From: Viola odorata
Lineage: Eukaryota; Streptophyta; Magnoliopsida; Malpighiales; Violaceae
Assembly: GCA_963691705.1 (NCBI GenBank)
Contig: OY829545.1
Coordinates: 58,927,179 to 58,991,178, forward strand
Length of the DNA: 64,000 bases
Reading direction: 5' to 3'
Below the pieces are notes generated by a model. The model did not search any database, was not told where the DNA came from, and was given only the letters and a program-made list of their open reading frames with translations. Made by a program: the position numbers and the translations under genes. Positions 42,734 through 54,077 of this stretch are shown piece by piece; within the stretch, counting starts at the first letter, position 1, and every line of letters starts with the position of its first letter.

Positions 42734-43778
42734 CTCATCTGGAAAACGTCTTGGAAATCTGACATCAAAGACACAAAAGCAGGAGAAGAGGAATCGGGGT
42801 TAGTGTTAGATGTTTCCGCGCTCAAGGCACGAAAACGGAGAAAAATGATGGGTTTTTGTGCAAGAAGTGCACGCCTCATATCCCGAGATCTTCCCATGAG
42901 ACTCACTTTTTTCTCTTCCCTCGTTCCTCTCGGAACCTCGCTAGCTAGCTCATTTTTTTCTAGCCGTGTGTTTCCACTCTTTCCTTCCTTTTTCTCTTCT
43001 CTCTTCGCAAGCTCATTTTTTTCTTGCGGGTTATTTTTAATGCTCTCACCACTTACATTTTTCACTCCACTATTTTCCTCTTTTTTATTTAAAGCAATTG
43101 AAATATCGAAGACCGCACTCACTGTTTCAAGCTTGATTTGGTCTTCGTATACCTGGCTAGGTGCAAGTAGTGGAATTATGAACTTCCGGCCGGTGTGAGT
43201 GATGCGGTATGTGTTGCGGAATCCATCATGGATGGCGTGGCGATCAAACTGCCACGGGCGACCAAGGAGAAGGTGGGTGGCTTGCACGGGGCGACATCAC
43301 AAACACGCTCATCCTGGTACTCCCCAATCTGAAACTTGATCTGCACCTGTTTCACCACTTTGATGGCGCTGCCATCATTGAACCAGTTCAGAACATAGGG
43401 GTGCAGATGCTTGGTGGTTGAGAGCCCAAGTGAGTGGACTAGTAAGGTGCTCACCACATCTGCACAACTCCCACTGTCAATGATGATCGAGAGGACCATC
43501 CCATCAGTTGTTCCCTGGGTATGAAACAAGTTTTCCCTCTGTCCTAGAACCTCATCATCTGCTCGGGCTTGCATACTCAAGGCCCGTCTGATCACTAAAC
43601 TACGAGGAATCTCCAAAGGGGTATACTCTCCTTCTTCCTCACTTTCCTCCTCATTTTCCCCATTTTCTGTCTCATTCTCAGAGACTATCTCTCCCCCTTC
43701 CCTGATTAGAATGATGCGGCGGTTTGGACATTCAGCCCTCATGTGTCCCTTACCGCCACATTTGAAATATTCAATGGT
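42682..43778 (-). pseudogene. Chromovirus zinc knuckle and protease region, two frames
   Basis: Damaged CCHC knuckle (about 43731-43773), an acidic linker (NEEESEEEGEYTPLE), the aspartic protease with IIDSGSCADVV (about 43450-43486), then a frameshift near 43280 into LLLGRPWQFDR and a Lys/Glu-rich linker. A second frameshift near 42710 joins the reverse transcriptase frame. Confidence 0.8.
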
Positions 43779-45059
43779 TCAGCTAGGTGTTCTTTGGGTT
43801 GTGTTTGGGATTGGTGTGTTGGAGGTATTTTGGGAAGTGTATGGTTTAGGGTCGGATGGTTTGGTGTACTTTGGCTTGGTTTCGGTTGGTTGAGTGTAGG
43901 GTGACTTAGGTTTTTTGGTCGTGTTTGATTGCCAGGGTCTTTTGGTATTTGTCATAGAGTGTGGAGTAGAAGAAGAAGTAGTATTGACAAAGTTTTTAGG
44001 TTTGGAGCTTACTTGGCGTTCTAGCTTAAGAGCTAGATGGTACATTTCCTCGAGTGTGTTGTAAGGGAGGAAGTCCAATTGTTGGGAAATATCCTTGCGA
44101 AGTCCGCCAAGAAATCGGGCCATGGTTGCCTCACTACTTTCTCGTACATCCAATCGTGTCAGCATGGATAACATCTCATGGTAAAACTCCGTGACACTTT
44201 TACTGCCTTGATACAATCGTTGGAGTTTCTGATGCAAATCGCGGAGATAGTAAACTGGCACAAATCGTAATCGTATCTCCTCCACAAGCTCAGCCCAAGT
44301 GGTGATTGGTGGTTCATGATCCAACCTCCGATTAATCAAGACTCGCTCCCACCACTGTATGGCTAAACCTGTAAACTCAACAACAACCAAACGACACTTC
44401 TTTTCTTCCGAATAGTTATAACATGTAAATATCCTTTCCATCTTACTTTCCCATTCATAATAAATATCAGGGTTCTCACGGCCCTCAAAAGATGGAATAG
44501 TTAACTTGATGTTATTAAAGTTGTCATACCGTCCCTCGTGTGGAGGATTCCTTCGAGCCTCTCGCAGAGGTCCGTGTCGTGTCTGATCATATGACCGAGG
44601 AAGGGTCGGTTCGGTTGCGAATGGGTGGATTGGTGGCGGCACATAGAAATTGGCTTGGTGTAGTGGAATATCGGGACCCCGGTTTCGATTGTGTCTGATG
44701 GTAAGTGGTTGTAGTGGTGGAGATATCAGATTCGTATGTTGAGGTGGTCGGTTGCGGGAGTGGCGATCTTCCTCATTATCGCTACTATCAGAGCGAGCAT
44801 AGACCTCTTCGGTGTTACCATAGAAGGAATGACTCCATGGATCGGTGGGTCGGGTTCTTTGTTGAAAGTGGGGAAATGTAGGGGTCCTTTGTGGTAGTGG
44901 TGTTTGTAGTGGTGGGGGTGTTTGGGCTTGTCGAGTTTCGATAGCCTCGAGTCTAGCCATCATTTTCTCCAATATGGAGCTAATGTGGCTCATGTTTGGA
45001 TCGGGTGGTGGGGTTGGTACTTCCGAATGTTCTTCGGTAATGGTAGGGTCGTTGGACAT
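43779..45059 (-). pseudogene. gag: Chromovirus gag, stopped by TGA just before the zinc knuckle
   Basis: It starts MSNDPTITEEHSE at 45059; ten upstream residues are also open but less likely. A Pro-rich region leads to the capsid domain (ITTWAELVEEIRLRF, QKLQRLYQGSKSV, ATMARFLGGLRKDI, about residues 260-370). The TGA at 43779 truncates it. The frame then continues into a knuckle whose first Cys is replaced by Tyr (YFKCGGKGHMRAEC), so even read-through would give a damaged RNA-binding motif. Confidence 0.85.
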
Positions 45060-45714
45060 GATGTGTACCTGCACAAAGAAAATAAACACAAAGGAAAACT
45101 AAAAGGTGTTTGTTAGTACCCTCCCTCACGTGTTTACACTCTTCTCTCTATTGTTCTCACCAAAATCACACAAAAATAAACAAATACACTTAAAGCCAAT
45201 TTTAGTTTTTTTTTTTTTTTAACAAAAAAAATATGACTCAAAGAATGATGAGCACTTTGGTGACACACAATGAAAACTGGGTACGCAAAGAAGGTATGGA
45301 AAAATTAAGGTAAATAACACGAACAAAATGAGATTGTGCAATTACCTTAATTTGGAATGGAAGAGATATGAGAAACAATAATGAAAACTTACAAAGACAC
45401 GAATGAAGAATGGCGCAAAAGGATTTGTGTTTCGGAAGCTGAAAGAAAGCTTGACTCGTCCAATGGTAGTCCACGTCAAGTGTCGAAAAGCTTACCTAGC
45501 GATCTTGTCCCTTGCTTTTGACTTGTGTTGATTTTTTTTTTTTTTTTTATCACAAGTGAAGGGACGCTCGGATCGCAAATAGATAACAAAGAAAATAAAA
45601 TTTGTGTTAGTGGAAAAATTTATACAATGGACAAGACGAAGGAGTAATGAATTCGGAAAAAATAGAAAAAGGAATTAATTTGCGAATTTAACGTTTACCA
45701 ACCTTCGAGATAGC
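45060..45714 (-). other. Leader of the chromovirus
   Basis: Noncoding, with two T runs (about 45206-45222 and 45533-45549). No gene. Confidence 0.5.
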
Positions 45715-45731
45715 CGAGCTCCGCTACCACG
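45715..45731 (-). other. Primer-binding site of the chromovirus
   Basis: After the LTR end (CCTAACA) the minus strand reads CGTGGTAGCGGAGCTCGG. From TGG it resembles, imperfectly, the tRNA-iMet site (TGGTATCAGAGC) common in chromoviruses; either a variant or mutated. Confidence 0.5.
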
Positions 45732-46877
45732 TGTTAGGATCCTTCGGTGTTGATTGGAGTAAGGAACTAGTCTCGATTGTGGATGGCCCGATTGACGAAG
45801 GATGAAGGTGTTTTTGACGGACTTGATGATGTTCGGGAATATGCGCAGCGGATAAAGTTGTAATGGAAATATGTAGGGTTTTTAGAAATGGTTTTATGGA
45901 ATTTTGTGACGATTTAATTCAAGATAAATGGTTCTTGAATCGGGAATTTTAGAAGTGAAAGATGGAATTTTAAATGGACAAGTATATTTGAGAAAACCCT
46001 CTCGTTAACGAAGAACGAGCAACCTTTCTATATTGAATAACTTGAAAGATCGAACTCAAACTTACAATGAAAATGCTAGCTTGAACCCGAAATGATTACA
46101 AGAATTTTAGGGAAGAAAGCTAGAAATTACAAGGAATAGAATTGACTTTAAGATTGAATAATCAATTGGTAATCAAAAAGTGTCTTCTAAAGGAAACAAA
46201 GGCTCATATTTATAGCTAAAATACTAAGGGTGAGAATGGTCATTGGCCAATTAATTTGGTTGCAACGTAGAATTAATTGGTTGGATGGGAATTGATTTGG
46301 TGGCCACGTGTTGGAGCCAGAAGCGTGGAATTGCACCAGCTGGGCACGACTCGGTCATGCAGCAGCAGTTGCGGGTGAGGGGACGCGGTCGTGCGTTGAG
46401 GGAGGTGCGGCGTTGTCCGGTTCATGCGGAGACCGGTTGCTGGTGACCGCGGCGGTTGTTGCAGGCGCTGCATGGGACGCGGTCGTGCGCGTTGGGCGCG
46501 GAAGGCGCGCGCGGCGTGGACCGAGTCTTACAGGCGAGGATGAGCAGGCGTGGTCCGGGTCTTACGGCTGAGCTGGCGTTGGTGTTGACCACGTCTTGCG
46601 GTTGAGGGCAAGGGTGAGGCGGCGTGGCAGGTTGGGGACGACAATCCCAAACGGCGTCGTCGCGAGGAGGCTAGCGATGTGGGTGGGCGACATCGTTTGG
46701 GCCTGGCTGGGCTTGGGCTGGCCTAAGTCCTCCTTTGGTCCTTGGATTTGCAAACACACCCTCCCTTGGTCCTTGAACTTTAGGTGTGCTTCTTCGTAGT
46801 GTAAATGTCGAAGCATAAGCGCTACGATATTTTGGCGTTGGCTTCGCGTACGCGATGCGATCGGTGCGATCGTATCA
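45732..46877 (-). repeat. 5' LTR of the chromovirus, 1146 bp
   Basis: Same ends as the 3' copy. It carries two extra blocks, a short one near 46515-46555 and about 225 bp near 46610-46835. The minus-strand TATA box (GCTATAAATATGAG) is near 46205-46215. Confidence 0.88.
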
Positions 46878-47788
46878 GCCACCATCAACATACTTAATGC
46901 GGTCTTGTTCAAGAAGTTTCCCAACATCTGCACCATGATCAACATGGTGAAGATCAACCCTTTAGTTGAGGGACAACCAGGCTGCAAGCATCACCCAAGC
47001 CGAAGCAGGAGCTGCGGCAAAGCATCTAAAAGCAAAGCCATCGTCAACCAACATACGATGCCGGTCGCGCTGCAGTGGCCCACGGATAGCCCGTCTAAAA
47101 AGGAGAGCTTAAAAACTTATCAATCACTTTACTTCTGCTAAAAATTGTCTTGCATTTACTCCTCATTAGTTCTCGCCGTATCTATTTCAGAGACTGGATC
47201 ACCCCCATTCGTTGCCTGCATGAGGACGGTGAGCATATGCCCTTGCAGCCCCGTTGCACATTTCGGGGACAGAGGGTTTTCCCCTTTATCCCCGAGCAAT
47301 CACGAAGCCAATCAACGAAGGTCTAACAAGGATCGATAAGCAAATGGACCAAATACAGATCTCGTCCTCACTACGGCTCGGATCGGCGGTTCCCGCAAAG
47401 CAGCTGAAAAAGAAACCGATCAGCACATCAAAGCAAAGCGTCCCAGAACTGGGACCACGTCATAGACACCCTCGAAAAGCCGAGTTAAAAGAAGGGAGAA
47501 TCCCTGAACTTATCTCATTTTCATTTTCAAATTAATTTCCCTTTCTATTGTCCCCTCTACACCTCACAGGGACTGGAGGCATCTCGCTGTCATCCGCGTG
47601 GAGCTTGTGGAAGACGCCCTCGCAGCCCCGCTACACAGTTCAGGGGAGTCCATCTTTCTTTCCTCTTTATTTAAATTTGTTTTCATTCCTGCTCGTTTTG
47701 TTAGCTTTAAGTCGAGTACAGTCATCTGGCCCACTGGGGGCAACCTTAGGTTCTCGTTAGAACGTTGCAAATAAGTCGTCCCCCACAT
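46878..47788 (+). repeat. Post-pol region of the Ogre-like element with diverged repeats of about 400 bp
   Basis: Two poorly conserved copies: GACTGGA...CCCTTGCAGCCCCGTTGCACA (about 47190-47270) and GACTGGA...CCCTCGCAGCCCCGCTACACA (about 47570-47640), each preceded by a CAAAGCA-rich stretch and an AACTTATC motif. No gene. Confidence 0.5.
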
Positions 47789-47990
47789 TCTAGCAATCAA
47801 ACCATCTAGAAATCAAACGTCTAGCAATCAAACCATCCAGCAATCAAACCATCTAGCAATCAAACATCTAGCAATCAAACCATCCAGCAATCAAACCATC
47901 TAGCAATCAACCATCTAGCAATCAAACCCTCTAGCAATCAAACGTCTAGCAATCAAACCCTCTAGCAATCAAACCGCCCATCAATCAAAA
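47789..47990. repeat. Minisatellite of 15-16 bp units
   Basis: About 13 copies of TCTAGCAATCAAACCA and close variants in the 3' region of the Ogre-like element. Confidence 0.9.
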
Positions 47991-48652
47991 ATCAAAAATC
48001 CATCAAAATCCCTCTTTAGCCCGGCTAAAAAAAAATCATACTACTCTCATAAGCATTTTCATGCATCGCATAGGTCAGGAATATTCAATCCCTCTGTTAA
48101 CTCCAGCATCTATCCAAATGACGCGCCATGCATGATATTACATGTTTGCTCTTATATCCGCGGTTTGCTCCGACGTAAGCAGTCACAAATAAATCCCGGT
48201 AAGCATCTTTGAGCCATCGCGCCTTATCCTTCATGAGTGTAAGGGCCTGACTAGATACTAGTTGAGTTCGCATAATATCCAGGGTACATGCGCATTTAGA
48301 CATGGGATAGCTATAAAGTGACATGGGACTTTTACGATTTTCTCTACTTTTTTCGTTTCTTCCCTCTTTCCACTACATATGCCGTCACGCCATACCCAAA
48401 ACCTCCATTATCACTCATGCCCCGGGAGCCAGGGAGCAGTCTCAGCTAAGATTGCCAGCCGGAAGCATGAACACGTCAAGTCCAAGAACATGATGAAGGA
48501 GACGGAAAAGGTCACCGGGAGATCGCGAAGGACTATCACCGAAGAAGCAGCAACGACGAAGGCCGAGGCCTCAAGATAAAAGGGGAAGAGATCAAGATGA
48601 AGGTTGTGCTTGCTCTGCTCTGTTGCATTTCAAATCAAAAGGGGGGAATATA

Positions 48653-48830
48653 TATAAAAAAAAAAAAAAAAAGAGAGAAAAAAAAAGAAAAAAGAAAAGA
48701 GAGAAAAAAAAAGAAAAAAGAAAAGAGAGGAAAAAAGGAAAAAAAAAAGAAAAAAAGAGAGGGAAAAAGAAGAAAAGAAAATAGAGAGGGGAAAAAGGGA
48801 AAAGAAAAGAAAAGAGAGAAATGCTTAGAG
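48653..48830. repeat. Purine-rich A/G tract
   Basis: About 175 bases of almost pure A and G with GAGAG spacers. It sits where the Athila elements carry their A-rich tract (21299) or its complement (about 52485-52530). Confidence 0.9.
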
Positions 48831-48884
48831 ACATTAGAAGAATACAAACAGTCGAACAGCCAAAGCAAGCACAGCCCGGGGACA

Positions 48885-49080
48885 ACTCAATTCGAGAAAT
48901 CTCGAAGAAAACTTTCCCCAGTGAACTCGAGTAAAAAGGCCCAAGGCCAACTCGAGAAATCTCAAGGCAACCTTCCCTAGTGAAGTCAAGCAAAAAGGCC
49001 CAAGGCCAACTCGAGGACCCTCAAAGCAAGCATCCCTAGTAAGGACCCGAGAAGAAAAAGGGCCCAAGGCCAACTCAAGT
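48885..49080. repeat. Short tandem repeat of 61-66 bp units
   Basis: Three units beginning AACTCGAG and ending AAAAAGGCCCAAGGCC, with a partial fourth. Confidence 0.8.
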
Positions 49081-49660
49081 AGTGAGTCGCAAAAAGAACA
49101 GCAACGACACTCCCCAGTGAAGACTCAAGAAAAGGGCCCCTGGCTGAACGAAAAGCACCCCCCCAGCAAGGATCCCAGGGCTCACGCACTCTGTCCAGCA
49201 AGCATCCCCAGTAAAAAGTGAAAAGACTCGCGCACCCCGCCCTCATCAGGGTCAATCAACAAAGCATCACTCATCAAAAGCCTTCCAACTCTCCAGCAAA
49301 GCAATCTTTTCCCAAAACAAACTCCTTTCCGGACTCTTCATTTCCTTTCATTCTTTTCCGTAAAAGTCCCATCGATTATGAGAACGCCCATGCATGTGCA
49401 TCTTCATTCGAAGTCTATTCACTCGGATTGACATTGCGAACTGTAAATTATGTATCATGTTAGTTGCATCTTTATGAGTGTAAAACACTTAGCCTTGTTT
49501 CAAAGCGTGAGTGCAAACACTAATATCAGGTGAGGACTGCTTACGGCTGCAAATCGTGGGAAAGTCTTGTCCTTGGGGTCGTTACCTCCTGAGCAGGACG
49601 CAGACGCATTCTAGGTTTGTATCAAGGCCGCTGGCGATAGCATTCTTCTCCTCCCAGAGT

Positions 49661-49665
49661 GACAA
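49661..49665. other. Target-site duplication, left (GACAA)
   Basis: Matches 61815-61819. Both lie in the CTCCCAGAGTGACAA core of the minisatellite. Confidence 0.9.
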
Positions 49666-51801
49666 TGATCGGTCGAAAATCAAATGATAATTTATAATGC
49701 CTGAGAATGGTTGTGCACAATAAATAATGTGTACAGTGGTAGTCAGGGTCGAACACAGGGATTGGGAGAGACTGATTTAAGGTCTTGAATGAAATCACAG
49801 GATATAAGCATGAAAAGTAACAATCAAGGGGGGGTTTTTTTGCTTGGCTGAAACGAGTCAGACAAGAGACGTTCGGGAGCTAACAGTTTTTAACTAAGAA
49901 AATAGTAATGCGGGACCTTGAGTTGTCAATTCGGGGGTCCCGAATGGTAAAAGATAGTAAATTAGCGAACAAGTCTAGATTAATAGAGCAGAAAGTACAA
50001 TATACACGGTAAATCAGAGAGAGAGACGATCTTAGCAATAGGGGTTCTTGAGTTGCATTCGGGAGCCCGATTATCATTAGCGCAAGATTATTCTATTCGA
50101 GACGTTATAGAAGTGACATGGAGACCAGATTTCTCGGATATCTCCTACTTTTCTCTTAAGAGAAACTACCCCCCGTTTCCACATATGAGGTAGTCTTGAC
50201 ACTTTGCCATCCCTCCAGGCACGAATGCGGGAGGGCAATACTCAAAATGTCCATGAAGATAAGAAAAGACACAGCTGGTCCTAAAGGTCCCTCAGTTTGT
50301 CAGGCTCGTGACCCCGAACCAATCAACTACTCATCCTATCAATTCGAGACCGCTACAACACAGTCAAGACTAAATAGGTGCCTACTAGTTCATGTAATTT
50401 TCCTTCCGTATTCATTACAAAGATGGCATCATTCACACAGAATATAAATCAGTTGATCAAGCCTTTAAACATTCCACATGAATTTATAATTAAAGTGATA
50501 AGTAATTAAATATATCATCAAGAATATATTAAACACATTTTAGACTTCAAATCTGCCCTTTTTGCAACTCTTGAATCACCCTTTGCTAAGAGCTATAGAT
50601 TTAGCTACTCATGCTTGAGCGAAAATGAACAATAATCGAAGGAAACATAATAATTAAATTACAAGATTTAAAGGATAGAAACTTGTTTACAAATCCGGAT
50701 CTGTCCAAGATCAGCGGTAAAGAGTGAAGAGCTACAGGAGAAAGCTAGAGAGAAGCCTAAGAAACTATCTAAGAAAATATCCTTTCTAAGGGAAATTCTC
50801 TATCCGAAATTCCTCTAAGAGTGAATCCTCCAAGAGTTGGCTAAAATTATTCTCTTTCTTTCTTTTATAGCAACTGACCAGCCTCCTTCCTTCTTTCCTC
50901 AAGCGTGGCAAAAGAAACAACCCTTAGTCAAGGAGAAGAGGGGACATGAAGTTGGGGAGACGGAAAGTAGAGTTGTCAAGCATGCTAGAAGAGCACTAAG
51001 GATTAAACTAATCCAATCAAGATATTTTATGGAGTCTTCAAGATATTCTTCAGTCAACCAACGGGAAGTTGAGCACTAAGGAGACATTCTTGAGTGGGAA
51101 GACGGAAAGTTGAGCACTAAGGATTAAACTAATCCATTAGTGGTGTCTCCCATGTATTCTTGAGTCAATACAAGGAATAGAGCACTAAGGATTAAATTAA
51201 TCCATCACTTGGAAGAAGGAAAGCTGTCTGGCACGCCTAGGAGCACTGAGAATTAAATTAAGACTTGGTTCGCGGATTCATGCGGGCTGCCCAGAAATAC
51301 ATTCGGGGTCCCGAATCGGTTCGGGACCCACGCCGTTTTGATAAATCGGCCATGTGCCGTTTTGAATCTTTGGGGCCTTACTGACGGATCGGTAGCGTGC
51401 CGTTTCATGGACAAGTGACAATCCTTCGGTGCTACTTCTTCCCGTTGGTCTGGTTGGAAGGTTTGTAGCCGTTTTGGATTGTCAACTGGACAAGAGCTGA
51501 TTTGGACAAATCGGTCAAGAGCCGTTTTGCTGAAATTGGACAGAGCCGTTTTGCTGAAATCGGACAGAGCCGTTTTGCTGAAATCGGACAGAGCCGTTTT
51601 GCTGAAATCGGACTCGGGACCTCTACTCGGGACCTTGAACACGAAAACTGCACAAAATTGTCCAAAAACGCAAGCTTTTGCATAAACTCCCTTCTAAAGC
51701 CTAAATCTGCAATAGTAATGAAAACAAGGGTAAATTAGCAGAATCATACTCTAAATCAAAGGAATAATGGAGGGAAAATCATGCAAAAGTACATGCTATC
51801 A
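49666..51801 (-). repeat. 3' LTR of the full-length Athila element
   Basis: Same length as the 5' copy, constant offset of 10013 bp. Confidence 0.95.
51522..51617. repeat. Four tandem 24-bp units in the 3' LTR
   Basis: Unit CCGTTTTGCTGAAATCGGAC plus four bases; the first unit has one change. An additional lone GCCGTTTT occurs several times in the 200 bp to the left. Confidence 0.9.
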
Positions 51802-51818
51802 AATAATCCCCACACTGC
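51802..51818 (-). other. Polypurine tract of the full-length Athila element
   Basis: The minus strand reads GCAGTGTGGGGATTATT directly before TGATAGCATG. Confidence 0.8.
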
Positions 51819-54077
51819 CCAATGCTCGCCCTCGAGCATTCACAAAATTTAAAACAGGCCCTAAAATAGAATAGATACACCAAACGACATTACACAGAAT
51901 AAGCATGCTTGAAAAGCATTCGGGAGTCCCGAATGAAAACAGATTCTGCCTGAATACACCTGCATCAAATCAAAAGGATAACGACCCTTGAGAAAAGACT
52001 CTTTCCGCATCAGCCTATTAACTAGTATTCCTCACATGATTCGGTGTTTGCACTCATACTCGTGGGCTAGGTGTTTAAACACTCACAATGCATAGAACAT
52101 AATACAACACCGAGTTTGCATATCGATTCGAGTACCTTCGACAAATGCATAGGCAATCTAGCAATCAAAAGACTTCGCATCGGGCAAGAAGGGGAATCAA
52201 GGAAAAGAAATGATAAGATGGAACATAATAAGAAGAAAAATGGAGAAGAGGGAGAGAAAGGAAATGAAATGAGGAGGTTGTTAACCAACTCAAACCTGGA
52301 ACTCTCCCTTGGCAAGAAAGAATCGAGATGGTGAGACAATGTTGCTGAGAGAGAAAGCTAGACTAGATTCTTTTTCTTCAAGGGGGATCTTTGCTTACTG
52401 TGCTCGGGACCTTGAATGGGCGCTGGCTGATGATTTCCTCTTCTTCTTTTTTCTGATTTTGGTTCTCTTCTCTCTCTCTTTTATTTATATTTTTTTTTTC
52501 TTTTTTTTTTCTTTTTTTTTTCTTTTTGAAATGAGAGAGAGAGAAGGATTGTTTGAGGATTGAAACCTTGTCCTTCGGGCTGATTTCACTTCTCCACATT
52601 TGTATTTTTCTTTGGGTGGGAAGTGATTTTTCGTTTTGCTCTGCCCTTGGCTTTCTGTTTTGTTTAGCTTCGAGGTCTTGAATTCGTGCCAGCATTCGGG
52701 GCCTTGAATCTGTGGGATCCCCTCACTTAGCTTTTGCTGCTTCAATTTTTTTCTAGTCTAGCCCTCGATGGTGCTCTCAATAACACTGTTCACCTGCCAA
52801 GAGAAAGATCAAAGGAAATTCAAATGGTTAGAATGGAGGGAAAAGTTGGGATTCGGGGGCTCGAATGAAACAGAACAGAAAAAATAGAGAGAACAATTTG
52901 ATGCGAAGACTAAATCTTTTCGCTGCTTTCCTATGTCTAATGATGTCTATACCCATGGATATCATGCAAACCTAGCTAGTACCTAGTCATGCATTCACTC
53001 AAGCAATAAATATAGGCATGAAGGCTCAAAATGCTCACAAGGTGTAATTTAGTGACTACTGGTTTCAAGGTCTTGAAACAGATATAAGGCATAACAGGCA
53101 TAAAATGAATCATTCGAGACCTTGAATACAGATAGCATTTCATTCTATGTGCACATGTCAGGTGTGTGTCCATCATTGGGAGTTTCAAAACGGGACAGTG
53201 TATGAAGATGAAAATCCGAGAATAAAAATAAAAGCAAAGCATGAAAATAAAATAAATAAAGTCGAACATAAAAAAATAAAAAATAAAAACTGAATAATAA
53301 AACAAAGCAACTAAAACCCCTCCCCACACTTAGGCTACACATTGCCCTCAATGTGAGAAGGGAGCAGAGGTAGGTGGAGAAGGTGGTGGCTGGGCAGAGT
53401 AGATGAATGAGAAGTGGTAGGTTGATTTAGTTCTAGGATGTTGCGTGCCATGAGGAAGAAAGAGGGAGATGGAATTAATTATGGAAAAAGAAATTAATTA
53501 ATTTGATGAAGATGGAAGTTGAAAGGAGAGAGGTTGAGTGGGATGGCAGTAGGTGGCGTGCGTGAGTGGGAGTAATGGTGGATAATGGAAACATGGAATG
53601 ATGGAGAGAAAAGGGGAATTTATTTTATTATTTTTGAATTTTGAATTTTTATGTTTTTTTTTTTTTTTTTTTTTTTTTTCAACGCCACATGGCACGCCTG
53701 GAGTGGCTGGAATGACTCATGCAAGCTCACACCTGCACACCTGCGGAAAAGGAGGAAACGGTGAGTTATTTCTACTAAAGGAATAAATACAAACATGCTT
53801 TAATTGGGGGAATAAAAAGGAGGAGACAAGAATTTAAAAGAAAGGGAAAGCAGTCAAAGTAATTTAAATAAAAGCAAAGGGGACAAGAAAAATTTAAAAC
53901 ACACCTAGGTAACCCAAAAAGCTGAAAATAACAATTTACAAAGCTGAGTGGGCTGGGAATCCGCAATCTGAAGTAAATAAAATAAAGCAAGGGAAAAAGA
54001 GTGGTTTTGAGAAACCGTGGGTTATCCCCACACTTAGCCTTGAATTAATGTCTAGGCCTAGACAGTACTTCGGGATT
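51819..54077 (-). other. Noncoding 3' region of the full-length Athila element
   Basis: No env-like ORF despite 2.3 kb of space. It contains CCCCACACT words (about 53322 and 54026), a T-rich tract (52485-52530), a 30-bp T run near 53657-53689, and conserved blocks matching the Gag-protease-only element's 3' region in inverted orientation. Confidence 0.7.

Larger units (their letters stand above)
39228..46877 (-). mobile_element. CRM/Reina-type chromovirus, decayed, inserted in the Ogre-like element
   Basis: Both LTRs start TGTTAGGATCC (+ strand) and end ATCGTATCA. The gag and pol sequence type (QKLQRLYQGSKSVTEFYHEM; YFDDILIYS; a Pol tail inside the 3' LTR; no canonical chromodomain) fits the CRM clade best, with Reina as the alternative. 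One stop and two frameshifts break the polyprotein. The LTRs differ at about 20 positions plus about 261 bp of length, so it is older than the Athila insertions. Confidence 0.85.
48060..49640 (+). other. 3' noncoding block resembling the Athila 3' region
   Basis: Two parts match the 3' region of the Gag-protease-only element in order and orientation: 48170-48305 with about 20775-20915 (shared AGTCACAA, CATTTAGACATGG) and 49390-49620 with about 21700-21930 (shared GCGTGAGTGCAAACA, GTGAGGACTGC, GGGTCGTTA). A purine-rich tract lies between them in both. No ORF explains the conservation. Confidence 0.65.

Noticed and set aside
48597..48980. 127-codon Lys/Glu ORF
   Set aside because: It reads through the A/G-rich tract; low-complexity artefact.
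51253..51642. 129-codon ORF with SDFSKTAL repeats in the Athila LTR (also 61266-61655)
   Set aside because: It is a translation of the four-unit 24-bp repeat in U3; no protein features beyond the repeat.
51819..54077. Possible env-like gene of the full-length Athila element
   Set aside because: Some Athila elements have one here, but this 2.3-kb stretch has no long ORF, signal peptide or membrane protein pattern.
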